From contig NC_064619.1 of NCBI RefSeq assembly GCF_023898315.1, forward strand, positions 484,261,376 to 484,325,375: DNA of 64,000 bases, in the 5' to 3' direction. The notes under the pieces were generated by a model. The model worked only from the letters and a program-made list of their open reading frames with translations, was not told the DNA's origin and made no database searches. Of the stretch, positions 1-10,165 are shown one piece after another. The stretch is from Schistocerca nitens (lineage: Eukaryota; Arthropoda; Insecta; Orthoptera; Acrididae). The position numbers and the translations under genes are program-made. Position 1 is the stretch's first letter; every line of letters begins with the position of its first letter.

Positions 1-186
1 GCCGAGCGGTTCTAGGTGCTTCAGTCTGGAACCGCGCGACCGCTACGGTCGCAAGTTCGAATCCTGCCTCGGGCATGGATGTGTGTGATGTCCTTAGGTT
101 AGTTAGGTTTAGGTAGTTCTAAGTTCTAGGGGACTGATGACCTCAGAAGTTAAGTCCCATAGTGCTCAGAAACATTTGAACCATTT
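1..186 (+). mobile_element. SINE-Ia copy, 5' end cut by the window edge
   Basis: tRNA-derived SINE that begins inside box A (GCCGAGCGG) at base 1. Box B (GTTCGAATCC) follows, then the body with TTAGGTTAGTTAGG and GGGGACTGATGACC, and the tail GAACCATTTT. It is the commonest family in this window, here called SINE-Ia. The head resembles a class II (Leu/Ser) tRNA but it is a retroposon and not a tRNA gene. The 5' end and the upstream target duplication lie outside the window. Confidence 0.9.
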
Positions 187-293
187 TGACATTCTATTAT
201 TGTAACGTTTTCACACACCTTTAAATGAAATACGTTCCATATAGAGTTGTCTCGCAATCTCACCTGGCTGCTCAAAACATTTAGATTTACATG

Positions 294-444
294 GGCCGGC
301 CGAGGTGGCCGAGCGGTTCTAGGCGCTACAGTCTGGAACCGCGCGACCGCTACGGTTAGTTAGATTAGTTAGGTTTAAGTAGTTATAAGTTCTAGGGGAC
401 TGATGACCTTAGAAGTTAAGTCCCATATTGCTCATAGCCATTTT
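294..444 (+). mobile_element. SINE-Ia with internal deletion of box B
   Basis: The head is intact through the anticodon-like region (GGAACCGCGCGACC). The sequence then jumps from GCTACGG directly to TTAGTTAG in the body, so about 50 bases are missing, including box B and the GCATGGATGTGTG segment. A 14-bp target duplication TTTAGATTTACATG flanks it (280-293 and 445-458), so the insertion is real and both ends are intact. The deletion may have happened after insertion or in the source copy. Confidence 0.9.
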
Positions 445-458
445 TTTAGATTTACATG

Positions 459-1374
459 AAAGGTTTGTTCTGCAGATAAAACGATTCTTGTAGTGAAGAT
501 TTATGTTTTATATAACGCGCTTCTTCTGCAAGTTAAGTAACTTATCGGTAATAGCAGTAAAGTGTTCTTGGTGAAAAAAATTGAAATTATCTGAATTCGT
601 CGGTGTTTAGAGACTTAATCAAAACCCGGAATTCAAGAGCCGGAAGACTGATTTCAACTTGTTGGCTCCTCTTAATGATCCGACCCGTGTGGAATTGGCG
701 GTCGAGTTAACACTGGTTGCTGCAATTGCTAGAATTACATCGGCGCCCGGATGCGTGCAAGTGTACCCTTCACGACGATTACAGAACGCCGCTTTGTACA
801 CGTGGTTATAACCGTGAGAATCTTCAAAATTGATGCTGCGGAATTACCGCCGCTCTCTTAATGTCCACAAACCACAGCGCCCGCCCAGCTGGTCGGGTTT
901 CATTAAGTCGACGTCCTGCGGTTTTTTCGTGTGTTTGTGTGTGTGTGTGTGTGTGTGAGCCACCTCCCCTTGGGTCGCGGGCAGGAAGAGCGTGACACGG
1001 CACGCTACGCCAACTTGTCACTCGTGCACGCGGAGCCGGTGGAGCGACACGGCTTGGGGCTTTGGCCGCCCACGCCTGCCCTGTGCCGACACACAACACA
1101 GGGCCCCTCTGTCGCGGCCGGCCCGCTCTGTGCCGCATCCTTTTATCGCTTCCGGCGATAAAGAAAACAACATATTGTTGTTCAGAAATTTTTACTGGTG
1201 AAGACCTCTTCACTCTGCTATGTTCCGCCAAGAACACCTGCTGGTCTGATACAACTCCTTTACCGGTGTGTACTATAGAACGAGGTACGATGTAGTAACA
1301 GTCCTTCGCTTAATGTTACAGTCTGTGCGACAAGTATGGAGATAGCTACGTACATTAATGTTTTAGTTTTTATC
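459..1374. other. No gene recognised; GC-rich patch with a (GT)n tract
   Basis: Open frames overlap on both strands here but show no recognisable domain. Bases about 840-1160 are GC-rich with many CpGs and hold the (GT)n run at 929-957. No SINE, transposase or RT signature was seen. Confidence 0.5.
929..957. repeat. (GT)n microsatellite
   Basis: Nearly pure GT dinucleotide run with one T interruption. It produces the artefactual VCVCV stretch in an overlapping open frame. Confidence 0.95.
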
Positions 1375-1387
1375 TCTATGGTCAAAG

Positions 1388-1575
1388 GCCAGCCGGTGTG
1401 GCCGTGCGGTTCTAAGCGCTACAGTCTGGAACCGCGCAACCGCTACGGTCGCAGGTTCGAATCCTGCCTCGGGCTTGGGTGTGTGTGATGTCCTTAGGTT
1501 AGTTAGGTTTAACTAGTTCTAAGTTCTAGGGGACTGATGACCTCAGAAGTTAAGTCCCATAGTGCTCAGAGCCCT
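1388..1575 (+). mobile_element. SINE-Ia, 3' tail truncated
   Basis: Complete head and body, with box A changed to GGCCGTGCGG, but the copy stops at GAGCC and lacks the ATTTGAACCA tail. The 13-bp target duplication TCTATGGTCAAAG flanks it (1375-1387 and 1576-1588). The shortened tail therefore was present at insertion and is not a later loss. Confidence 0.9.
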
Positions 1576-1588
1576 TCTATGGTCAAAG

Positions 1589-1939
1589 ATGCTTTTGCTC
1601 TTAAGATCGCTGCCAATCGACACGGAGAATCGTTGATGAGGCCGTCTTCTAATAAGCAGTGGTATCACACTATCATGATCTAAGCATTCATTCCTCGTAT
1701 TCCTTTTACCAACTGGATAGTAACTATTTACTGAACTGTTGACCCGTATTTGTTTGGTTACTATGGACCGGAGTGTATGTAACACCTCCAGTAACATACG
1801 TTCGTGTCTCTCTTTATGTTTTAAAGTGTCAAACTCGGCTTTCCTGTTAAGAGGGGGTAAAGTTTCCATATCGACAAGTTGTCGTCGTCACAAAGAAGTT
1901 TTGCGATCTGTCATTTCTGGTCCCATTTTGTAGAGTTGC
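1589..1939. other. No gene recognised
   Basis: Short open frames on both strands carry no recognisable motif. No repeat family was identified. Confidence 0.4.
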
Positions 1940-1946
1940 ACATACA

Positions 1947-2011
<65 letters not shown>
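1940..2011. repeat. (CA)n microsatellite
   Basis: Run of about 70 bases of CA dinucleotides with two CATA interruptions near its left end. Confidence 0.95.
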
Positions 2012-2015
<4 letters not shown>

Positions 2016-2029
2016 ATCTGTGTGATTAT

Positions 2030-2500
2030 GGCACAGGACTTACATTCCGGAGAAAGGCTGCCCATCGGTTGAGATATAAGTTTTCCCTAGTGTTCTTGCG
2101 TAACATCGAACGCCGACACGTCGGTCTGGAACATTACAGTAGAAACAGCTGTGCGATGACGTCAGCCAATAGTACGCTGACTAGGACGACGTCACACCAG
2201 GAGGTACACCTATACGAAGAGAATATAAGCGCCGCTCCGTACAGCCACAGCCGCACTAGAAGTCGAGCCACGATATAAACGCTTTAGCCGTGACGTGTGA
2301 ACTGTATTAGTTGCTTGCACGGAAATTGTATGTATCGAAAGACACTGATTATTTGCATGTCACCACTTGCTTGCGACAAATCTTTGTAAAAACGCAAAGT
2401 TAAGCATTCTCAAGTTAACTTACTGTAATAAACACAATTAATAAGATTTGCTTGAATTGTTGTCTAGCTATCCGAGAAAAACAGTTTCCTAGGCACCCTA
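2030..2500 (+). mobile_element. Candidate LTR remnant with complete Pol II signals
   Basis: A compact non-coding block carries a CRE palindrome TGACGTCA (2157-2164), CCAAT (2166-2170), a second ACGTCAC about 25 bases on, TATAAG (2224-2229), TATAAA (2274-2279) and AATAAA (2427-2432). Enhancer, TATA box and polyadenylation signal within about 300 bases, with no ORF, is what U3-R-U5 of an LTR retrotransposon looks like. I could not fix TG/CA ends or a target duplication, so a host promoter remains possible. The sequence TAGACGAGTGGATCGGAC after it may be a primer-binding or leader region (weak). Confidence 0.4.
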
Positions 2501-4499
2501 TATTAGACGAGTGGATCGGACACGACACATAGGTTCCCTACATCGTTTAAGGCGAATTCCGTTGAATAAGACACTATCCAAGTTTTAGACGAGACGTTAA
2601 ACCCACATCTGCTTTTTTCCTACGTAAAGTAGACACAGTTTCAACCGGAGTTTTGCATGGTATCCTAGTCAGTTAAAATGTGGTAGCAACTCTATAGAGA
2701 TTGATTATTATTATCACACCTGCTTGTTCGAGTATATTCCTCTGGAAGAGCTGACTTTCATTTCCCATTCATGACTGATAATATCCGCCACAGTTGTAAT
2801 TAGCAATTATTCCCCAATAAAACGAAAGTATAATCATGTTTCAGGACAACAGTCGAATCTTCAAGTGCACAAAATTTCCATACGAGTCGACTAACAGGTG
2901 TTGACTACTGTGGACATTCTGTAATCTGAAGGTGGGATTGTTATCTTGAACCCTAGTGTTCTTATCTTTTCATTGGAAAATAAATATTTATTGAAATTCT
3001 AACGGATGTTACGAGTCATGAATAATATACACCGCTGTTTTGGATGTCCTATAGGCGACAATAGGTACGAGTCGTTTTTGACGTTAGATTCATTTGATGA
3101 AATGTCATATCGTAGATGATAATTTGCTTATCAACAAATAGCTGTTGAGTTATATCCTGTGACTTCATTTACTAATATATTCTAATGGCAATATAAACTT
3201 TGGTAACACACAGCACCAGATTCTAACCCGTATGGAGCACTTATTGACAACATAGTTTCGGGCTCAATATATGGTGTGCTGTTATGAACGTTACCCGACT
3301 GACACACGTGTTACTGTGACGACTGAGTGGGTGCGGTGTGTACTTGGCAATTTTGAATACTCTGTGTACACCAGAGAAAATTATGCCTTTACTTGTTCGC
3401 AGTTGCGTGAGACAAGTATAACACAGTGTCCCAGTGCACTTTAATTTCCATGTACCGGTAAGCCCATATTTGAAAAACATTTCACCCAGGTAGTAAATAG
3501 GGTATCGAGGGCAGAGCATTGTCCTGTCCGGTTCCTAACCTTAATTCCCAGTACATATGTAGATAGGAAGAAACGATTAGCTATCGATAATCATGGTAAG
3601 TCAGCGACTTAAAACTATGTACCCCTACCTCCTGTAGAGCTTTCCGCGAGACCCAAGGTATCATCGAGCCTCTCCAGTGAGCCATGCTGAAGCGTTAACA
3701 GAAATATGCTGGTTCATGACACACTATCTCCTGTAGCGCTGTCACACCGTGTCCAGTAACAAATATTTCAGTACCACAACTGTCTTACTGCTTTCCTACT
3801 GTATTCTGAGTTGAAGTGCACAAGTACGTGTTGTAGAAGCCGGAATTTCTGCCACTACACGTTCATTAGACGGCCTGCATAACAAAACTCATCTTTACAT
3901 AACTCATCTTTCGTATACCGTTTCCTGGTGAAGATTCTTTACTTTTACATGCTAATCTCTTTAACTGACTTCCTTCTAATTTTATCCAAGACTTCCATTA
4001 ATTTAAGTGGGTAACACAAGAAAACAGGAGAAAAATACCTGAAAATTATTTGGGCAACTGTATCGTGCTCTATTTCTCTTACACTATTTCTTTTACATAC
4101 GTATCCTACGAATGAATCTCTGTCTAACAAGTACATTCCCAATCAATTACCTTACTGTTCCGTCTTAAATCACCCACATGGAATATCCCTAGATATATGA
4201 CGATAATGAAAGACTGTCATAAACAGTCTATAGCGCTTTAAGCAAATAATCTGTGGTTTCTCCTCTGTATAAGCACACAACTTTGCACCTGTTCGTAGCG
4301 GGAAACCAGTGCCACACATCCATCACCCATTCATCATATGCTCTCCGTTCGACAACAATTATCTAATGACGCCTTACCCTTGAATACAGCTGCGCCCGAG
4401 AACCATTAAACAGTGGTTACCATGTCATGTATGTCTCCCTTTATAATTTTAACTTCATCTTACTTCCCTCTCAAGCAAAATCTATGTTCCGTTGACGCC
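2501..4499. other. No gene or known repeat recognised
   Basis: AT-rich DNA with only short open frames, none with recognisable domain motifs. I saw no SINE boxes, transposase signatures or tandem repeats here. Old, unrecognisable transposon debris cannot be excluded. Confidence 0.5.
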
Positions 4500-4915
4500 T
4501 TAGGATAAGTTCTCTCTTTTTCTCAAGTTGGATCATAAATTTATTTTCTCTTCTATTCAATATCTCCACGTTAGTGAATCTATTCTTCAGTTTTTTTCCG
4601 TAGCACTAAATTTCAGAAGCTTCTGTTCCCTTCTTGTCTGAACTGCTTGACGTTCTACAAGGCAACACAACAGACAAATAAGTTCAAAAAAGATTTCCTA
4701 ACGGTTATGTTACTCTTGCTACTGCTGGTCTGCATTTTATATTCTCTCTGCTGCGTCCAGTCAGTTATGCCCCTCCTTAAAAGAAAAAGTCGTGTATTAT
4801 TTTTACTGTCTCATTTCTAGTCTAATCCCATCAGCATCACGTGATTTGATTCACCTACATTTCAGTGCCCTTCTTTTACTACTGTTAATATTCATACTGT
4901 GCAGACGTATGCAGT
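4500..4915 (-). mobile_element. Decayed non-LTR retrotransposon, C-terminal RT region
   Basis: The plus strand matches, segment by segment, the antisense of the LINE 3' coding region seen better at 39060-39905. Examples are TAGCACTAAATTTC, AGAAGCTTCTG, CTGCATTTTATATTCTCTCT, CATCAGCATCAC and GTTAATATTCATACTGT. No open frame survives. It is an old 5'-truncated copy; the ends are estimates. Confidence 0.6.
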
Positions 4916-4952
4916 AAATATTGAGAACCAATCATTGCGACACAGCTGATGT

Positions 4953-5140
4953 CGCCGGCCGGGGTGGCCGAGCGGTTATAGGCGCTATAGTCTGGAACCG
5001 CGCCACCGCTACGGTCGCAGGTTCGAATCCTGCCTCGGGCATGGATGTGTGTGATGTCTTTACGTTAGTTAGGTTTAAGTAGTTATATAGGGGACTGATG
5101 ACCTCCGAAGGTAAGTCCCATAGTGCTCAGAGCCATTTGA
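4953..5140 (+). mobile_element. SINE-Ia copy
   Basis: Full head with boxes A and B. The body has lost about 8 bases (GTAGTTATATAGGGG), and the tail ends GAGCCATTTGAA. Imperfect target duplication CAGCTGATG / CAGTTGATG flanks it (about 4943-4951 and 5142-5150). It is more diverged than most copies in the window. Confidence 0.88.
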
Positions 5141-5150
5141 ACAGTTGATG

Positions 5151-5649
5151 CTATTTCCGATGTATCAACTTCACAACTTTAGCTTCCACGTAATGACTGA
5201 TAGGTCCTAAGCCCACGCATCCTAGTGGTGTGAGTATCGGTAACCATTTGCTTTGTTTGCTAGTCATTGGCGCAGAACAGAGTTCAGTGTCGGTATCTCG
5301 AGCGCCGTACCGTGCTCACCTATTTGGGGAGCCACTGGGATGGTGTAGTGCTCGAGAGACGGCACGGAGCGTAATGACATCACCCTAGGAGTGAGTTTTC
5401 AGCATGGGGGGACGGCGCATGCGCGGATGTCGGTGCCGCGTCCTTGCACCAGGCAGTGACCCCTGGCTATCTGGCGGGCCGGCTGCTTCCCGGCACGAGA
5501 CGCACGCCGCCGCAAACAGACCGACCGACCGCCCACACCGCCGCTCCAGCTCCAGCTCTGCTGCGGTCGCGTCGCGCTCTCAGCAGCCACGCGATCTCTC
5601 CGAAGAGGACGCCACTCTCTTCCAGCTGCGTATTCAACAGTCGCACTGA
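5151..5649. other. No gene; GC-rich stretch with overlapping ORFs
   Basis: Bases about 5390-5640 are GC- and CpG-rich and open in several frames on both strands. The encoded peptides are Arg/Ala/Ser-rich without a recognisable domain. That pattern is expected from base composition alone. Confidence 0.4.
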
Positions 5650-5745
5650 GTGAGGTAGCGCAGTGGCTGTCTTCTTACTCCAGAGGAGCACGGTTCATAC
5701 CCACGTCGTGCACCTATCATTTAAGTTTTCAGTAGATTACGTAAT
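5650..5745 (+). mobile_element. Diverged SINE-II fragment (second tRNA-derived family)
   Basis: TGAGGTAGCGCAGTGGCTGT resembles box A of SINE-II (GAGGTGGCGCAGTGGTTAGC), and ACGGTTCATACCCACGTC resembles its box B region. A short piece of body (CATTTAAGTTTTC) follows. No target duplication was found. Confidence 0.6.
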
Positions 5746-5790
5746 ACACTTGTGGCGCTGAGTCAGAGCCCGGTGGTACTGCAGCACTGG

Positions 5791-6025
5791 GGGGTTGGGT
5801 TGTTTGGGGGAAGAGACCAAACAGCGAGGTCATCCGTCTCATCGGATTAGGGAAGGATGGGGAAGGAAGTCGGCCGTGCCCTTTCGAAGGAAACATCCTA
5901 TCATTTGCCTGGAGGGATTGAGGGAAATCACGGAAAACCTAAATCAGGATGGCCGGACGCGGGATTGAACCGTCGTCCTCCCGAATACGAGTCCAGTGTG
6001 CTACCACTGCGCCACCTCGCTCGGT
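5791..6025 (-). mobile_element. SINE-II, tRNA-derived, antisense
   Basis: Reading the minus strand, the head GAGCGAGGTGGCGCAGTGGT and box B GGTTCAATCCC are followed by a body with CATCCTGATTTAGGTTTTCC. A perfect 15-bp target duplication GTACTGCAGCACTGG lies at 5776-5790 and 6026-6040. The family is distinct from SINE-Ia in both head and body. Confidence 0.93.
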
Positions 6026-6254
6026 GTACTGCAGCACTGGATTCGCATTCGAGAAAGTAAGTCCCTGTCACTCAATACAGATGTAAGCCCCTAGACCAAA
6101 AATTAGTCACTCTCACGACGCATCACGCTAATAATACACTACTGGCCATTTTAAATTGCTACACGAAGAAGATGACAAACGGGTATTCATTGGACAAATA
6201 TATTATACTAGAACTGACACTTTCACGCAATTTCGGTGCATAGATCCTGAGAAA

Positions 6255-7492
6255 TCAGTACCCAGAACAACCACCTCTGGACGTAATAACGGCCTTGATA
6301 CGCCTGGGCATTGAGACAAATAGTGCTTGGATGGCATGTACAGGTACAGCTGCCCATGCAGCGTCAACACGATACCACAGTTCATCAAGAGAAGTGACTG
6401 GCGTATTGTGACGAGCCAGTTGCTCGGCCACCGTTGTCCAGACGTTTTCAATTGGTGAGAGATCTGGAGAATGTGCTGGCCAGGTCAGCAGTAGAACATT
6501 TTCTGTATCCAGAAAGGCCCGTACAGGACCTGCAACATGCGGTCGTGCATTATCTTGCTTAAATGTAGGGTTTTGCAGGGATCGAATGAAGGGTAGAGCC
6601 ACGGGTCGTAGCACATCTGAAATGTAACATCCACTGTTCAAAGTGCCGTCAATGCGAACAAGAGGTGACCGAGACGTGTAACCAATGGCACCCCATACCA
6701 TCACGCCGGGTGATACGCCAGTATGGCGATGACGAATACACGCTTTTCTTTTTTAATTACACTATCGGACTTAACATCTGTGGTCATCAGTCCCCGAGAA
6801 CTTAGAACTACTTACACCTAACTAACCTAAGGACATCACACACATCCATGCCCGAGGCAGGATTCGAACCTGCGACCGTAGCGGTCACGCGGTTCCAGAC
6901 TGAAGGCCTAGAACCGCACGGCCGGCAAAATACACGCTTCCAATGTGCCTTCACCGCGATGTCGCCAAACACGGTGCGACCATCATGATGCTGAAAACGG
7001 AACCTGGATTCATCAGATAAAACTGACGTTTTGCCATTCGTGCTTCCAGGTTCGTCGTTGAGTACACCATCGCAGGTGCTCCTGTCTGTGATGCAGCGTC
7101 ATGAGTAACCGCAGCCATGGTCTCCGAGCTGATACTCCATGCTGCTGCAAACGTCGTCGAACTGTTCGTGCAGATGGTTGTTGTCTTGGAAACGTCCGCA
7201 TCTGTTGACTCAGGGATCGAGACGTGGCTGCACGATCCGTTACAGCCATGCGGATAAGGTGCCAGTCATGTCGACTGCTAGTGATACGAGGCCGTTGGGA
7301 TCCAGCACTGCTTTCCGTATTACCCTCCTGAACCCACCGATTCCATATTCTGGTGACAGTCATTGGATCTCGACCAACGCGAGCAGCAATGTCGCAATAC
7401 AATAAACCGCAATCGCGATAGGCTACATTCCGGCCTTTATAAAAATCGGAAACGTGATGGTACACATTTCTGCTCCTTACACGAGGCATCAC
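6255..7492 (-). pseudogene. Tc1-like transposase, frameshifted and split by a SINE
   Basis: The N-terminal part (7492 to 7013, about 159 residues) has the paired helix-turn-helix region of Tc1 transposases, with DIAARVGRDPMTVTRIWNRW then SARTVRRRL. The frame shifts near 7015, where the first catalytic Asp lies in SDES in the next frame. A SINE-Ia interrupts at 6746-6928. The C-terminal part (6704 to 6255) has MVWGAIGY, FKQDNARPH (second Asp) and SPDLSPIENVW (Glu), with 34 residues between Asp and Glu, the usual DD34E spacing. In life the family cuts and pastes its own DNA in the nucleus. This copy cannot make the full protein. Confidence 0.9.
6746..6928 (-). mobile_element. SINE-Ia inside Tc1-like element A
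   Basis: Antisense SINE with a clear head, boxes A and B and body. Its tail in the plus strand begins with a T-rich stretch and lacks the usual GGCTCTGAGC segment. The 11-bp target duplication AATACACGCTT (6735-6745, 6929-6939) proves insertion into the older Tc1-like element, between its N-terminal and catalytic regions. Confidence 0.93.
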
Positions 7493-7722
7493 AAAAACGT
7501 TTCACCAGGCAACGCCAGTCAACTGCTGTTTGCGTATGAGAAATCGGTTGGAAACTTTCCTCATGTCAGCACGTTGTAAGTGTCGCCACCGTTGCCAATC
7601 TTGTGTGAATGCTCTGAAAAGTTAATCATTTGCATATCACAGCATCTTCTTCCTGTCGGTTTAATTTTGCGTTTGTAGCACGAAATCTTCGTGGTGTAGG
7701 AATTTTAATGGCTAGTAGTGTA

Positions 7723-7965
7723 TGTAACGCGACCTCTAGCATTCGTTCTGGTCTGAATTCGCGAAGGAAGTTTCTTCAAAGTCCTAGCCAGTCAAAGTTA
7801 TTCGTTAGTGATTTGCACAGTTATAGCTAACGAATTCTGTAGATCTTCATTGCTACTTCTCACCTGCTGTTCCACATAGTCCCACACATTTTCTGATGGA
7901 TTAAGAACAGGTGATTTACCGGGACAGTCTAGGTGTGACAGTGAGCTTGAATATTCGTCAAGGAT
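7723..7965 (-). mobile_element. Second Tc1-like transposase remnant
   Basis: The minus strand of about 7960-7800 reads DCPGKSPVLNPSENVWDYVE, matching the catalytic-Glu block (W-P-x-x-S-P-D-L-N-P-I-E-N-V-W) of Tc1-like transposases. It directly abuts transposon A. Only the C-terminal part is recognised, and no terminal repeats were found. Confidence 0.6.
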
Positions 7966-7989
7966 TTAATCTTCCGGAAAAAAATTGAA

Positions 7990-8770
7990 CACCAGGTTCG
8001 GTATGAGCAAATTTTTACAACTGAACGTATGTGGCTGGCCCTGCAAAACAGTAAGTAAAAAAGTAAAATCACCTTTTACTTTATCAGTCACGAATAAAGG
8101 CAATAATTCGATGAAAACTAATTCCCGAATATCTCCTAACAGTGTTACTCCCAGAAGATACACCAAACGAATATCAGGCAGATTTTACGGCAATGATGCT
8201 CAAACCTTACGCCAGAGAGAGACTAGTCACACCATTTGCGCAAGAAGAAGTGGCTGCAGCAATTTCTCAACTCAAGAAAAGTAAGGCGCTTGGTCCTGAC
8301 AACAGTAACGGCGATGCGCTACAGCGAATAAAAGCGAAAAGTGTGCTATATTTTACAGTTCTATTAAATGGATGTCTCGTATGTTGACGGATACCTAACA
8401 ACTGGAAGCGCTCTTGTATTGTAATAATAAAAATGGTGGCTAACTGCGGTCCTACTACTACAATGTGAAATTCACCAACTGTTGAGCACTTCAGGAAAAA
8501 TTCAAGAGAAACTTCTATGTAACAGATTACGAATCCATACACACTTGAATGGACATAGTGAATGCTAACTTTTATTTAAGAAAAGTCAGATCACAAATGA
8601 TGCGATTAATCTTTAGTGACATCTTTAGTGACAAAATAGAAGCAAAATATGTAATTAGGATCAATCTACAGTGATTTAATGGACAAATGACAAGACAGAT
8701 AGTGCTTGGGAAACAGACAGAAACAAAATTTCCAAAAACTCACAGAGGGATGCCCAAAGGGTTTGGTGTA
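7990..8770 (+). mobile_element. Non-LTR retrotransposon fragment, fingers/palm of RT
   Basis: The open frame at 8142-8387 reads QEEVAAAISQLKKSKALGPD followed by NSNGDALQ, the conserved entry block of LINE reverse transcriptases (EV..AI..LK..KA.GPD). About 40 codons later IPNNWKRSCIVIIKM fits the next RT block. Near 8700 GMPKG resembles the RT motif G-x-P-Q-G. Stops and frameshifts break it, and the catalytic YADD region is absent. Confidence 0.7.
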
Positions 8771-9724
8771 CGGCTCCACTCACCAGGGAGGGACGTTTAC
8801 TCAGAATTTTTAAATAAAAATTCTGGTTCATATTCACTGAGTGAGAGGACCCAAGTAATGGTCGCGAAGCACGCCAAAACAACACAAATTCCTCTCTGGC
8901 CCGAACTACACCCTGCCGACGTACTGGGTGAAAAGTTGTATTTTGGGGTCGGCTCCTTTTATCTTTGGAAAGTGGCAATACGTCGACTCGTTGAACCGTT
9001 GGTTCGCTCTACACGTCTCCAGCCAGCTACCGTCCAGTTTCTGTGTTGATGTTCAGCTACTCTTACGACTCAGTGAGCGTAATCGCCATTTAATACTTCA
9101 GATGTCCACGACTTACAGGTCTCTTCGTAATGTTTTATCGAAAATTCACTGGCTGCTGTAATCCCAGTTGGGTTTGAATCCGATTATCGTTGACTTGAGA
9201 GTCGTCAACGGTACCTATCGGTTAGGATGTTCTTTCTATCACTATTCACCGCATTACACTACAGCGAGTGATAATTCATTCCATGCAGACATGCTGGACG
9301 TTCCTCATTGATACTTCATCATAAAGAGTAACTTCATTCACGGCGTTGTCATGGGCACATTCAAATACGATAGCTTCTTGCCACAATTCTGTTACTTCTT
9401 TACCTCGACGCATGGCGTTGCGTTAATTCCATACAAAGGACTGGTATGTACACACTAATTCACTACCGTGTCTGAAGTAATTGGTGGAGGATCAAACGAT
9501 CTCTTATTGTCAGTTATACGCAATATGCCGCGCCCAGAACGACCAGTTAGCTCTTTTTGGACAGTGACTAAGGTTTTATCCGCTCATTTTCGAATTCCGT
9601 GAAGTTTTCCCCGTACTAGTCCACTGCAACCTAGTGGTCCATGTCAAATGGCTTCGTCATCGATGGAAAGTGAATTGTATAATATTGTTGCACTCATAGT
9701 CCAAATGTCTCCGAAGTTTTTGTT
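8771..9724. other. No gene recognised
   Basis: Several short open frames lack recognisable motifs. It may include further decayed LINE sequence downstream of 8770, but I could not align any conserved block. Confidence 0.4.
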
Positions 9725-10165
9725 CTTTAAATAAAACGAACTTTATTAACATTATATATCTTTATTCGTCATGCCTACATATTTCCTCATATTTCTCAAC
9801 ATAACCACCATAACGACAACCACATTTCTCCCAAAGAGAGTCAGATTTGTTGATATCCTCAGTGTGGAACGTTTGATTTTGTTGCCGGAACCACAACCTC
9901 ACCTCTGCTGGCAACGCTTCATCATTATCAAAGTGAAGTCTTTAGAAACAGATGAAAATCGGAGGGGGCCACCTCGGGACTCTGGGGAGGATGATTGATG
10001 ACAGTGAAACCAAGATGTCTGCTTCTTGCAGATTTCGCAGCGCTCGTGTATGCTCTAACACTGTCCTGTTGAAGTAGACGGTGCTCCGTGTGTGGACGGT
10101 TAGAAATTCGATTACACCACGCTATTTGTCACGTGCCGACAGAGTTACGTTACACACCGCCATAT
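9725..10165 (-). mobile_element. Mariner-like transposase C-terminal remnant
   Basis: The minus strand reads PAEVRLWFRQQNQTFHTEDI, then a W-x-K-C block and GGYVEK, then a stop near 9764. This fits the family's typical ending (F..GI..L..RW.KC....GDYVEK). Earlier parts are too decayed to place the catalytic residues. No terminal repeats were identified. Confidence 0.5.

Larger units (their letters stand above)
6137..7720 (-). mobile_element. Tc1-like transposon A
   Basis: Terminal inverted repeats of about 35-40 bases start CACTACTGGCCATT on the left and, on the complementary strand, CACTACTAGCCATT on the right. TA target dinucleotides lie at 6135-6136 and 7721-7722. The single gene is a Tc1/mariner transposase on the minus strand, broken by a SINE and a frameshift. 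Without the 183-bp SINE and its duplication the element would be about 1.39 kb. Confidence 0.92.

Noticed and set aside
296..380. tRNA-Leu/Ser-like sequences, repeated many times
   Set aside because: They are heads of SINEs: each is followed by the same body and tail and flanked by target-site duplications. None is a free-standing tRNA gene with a Pol III terminator at the right place.
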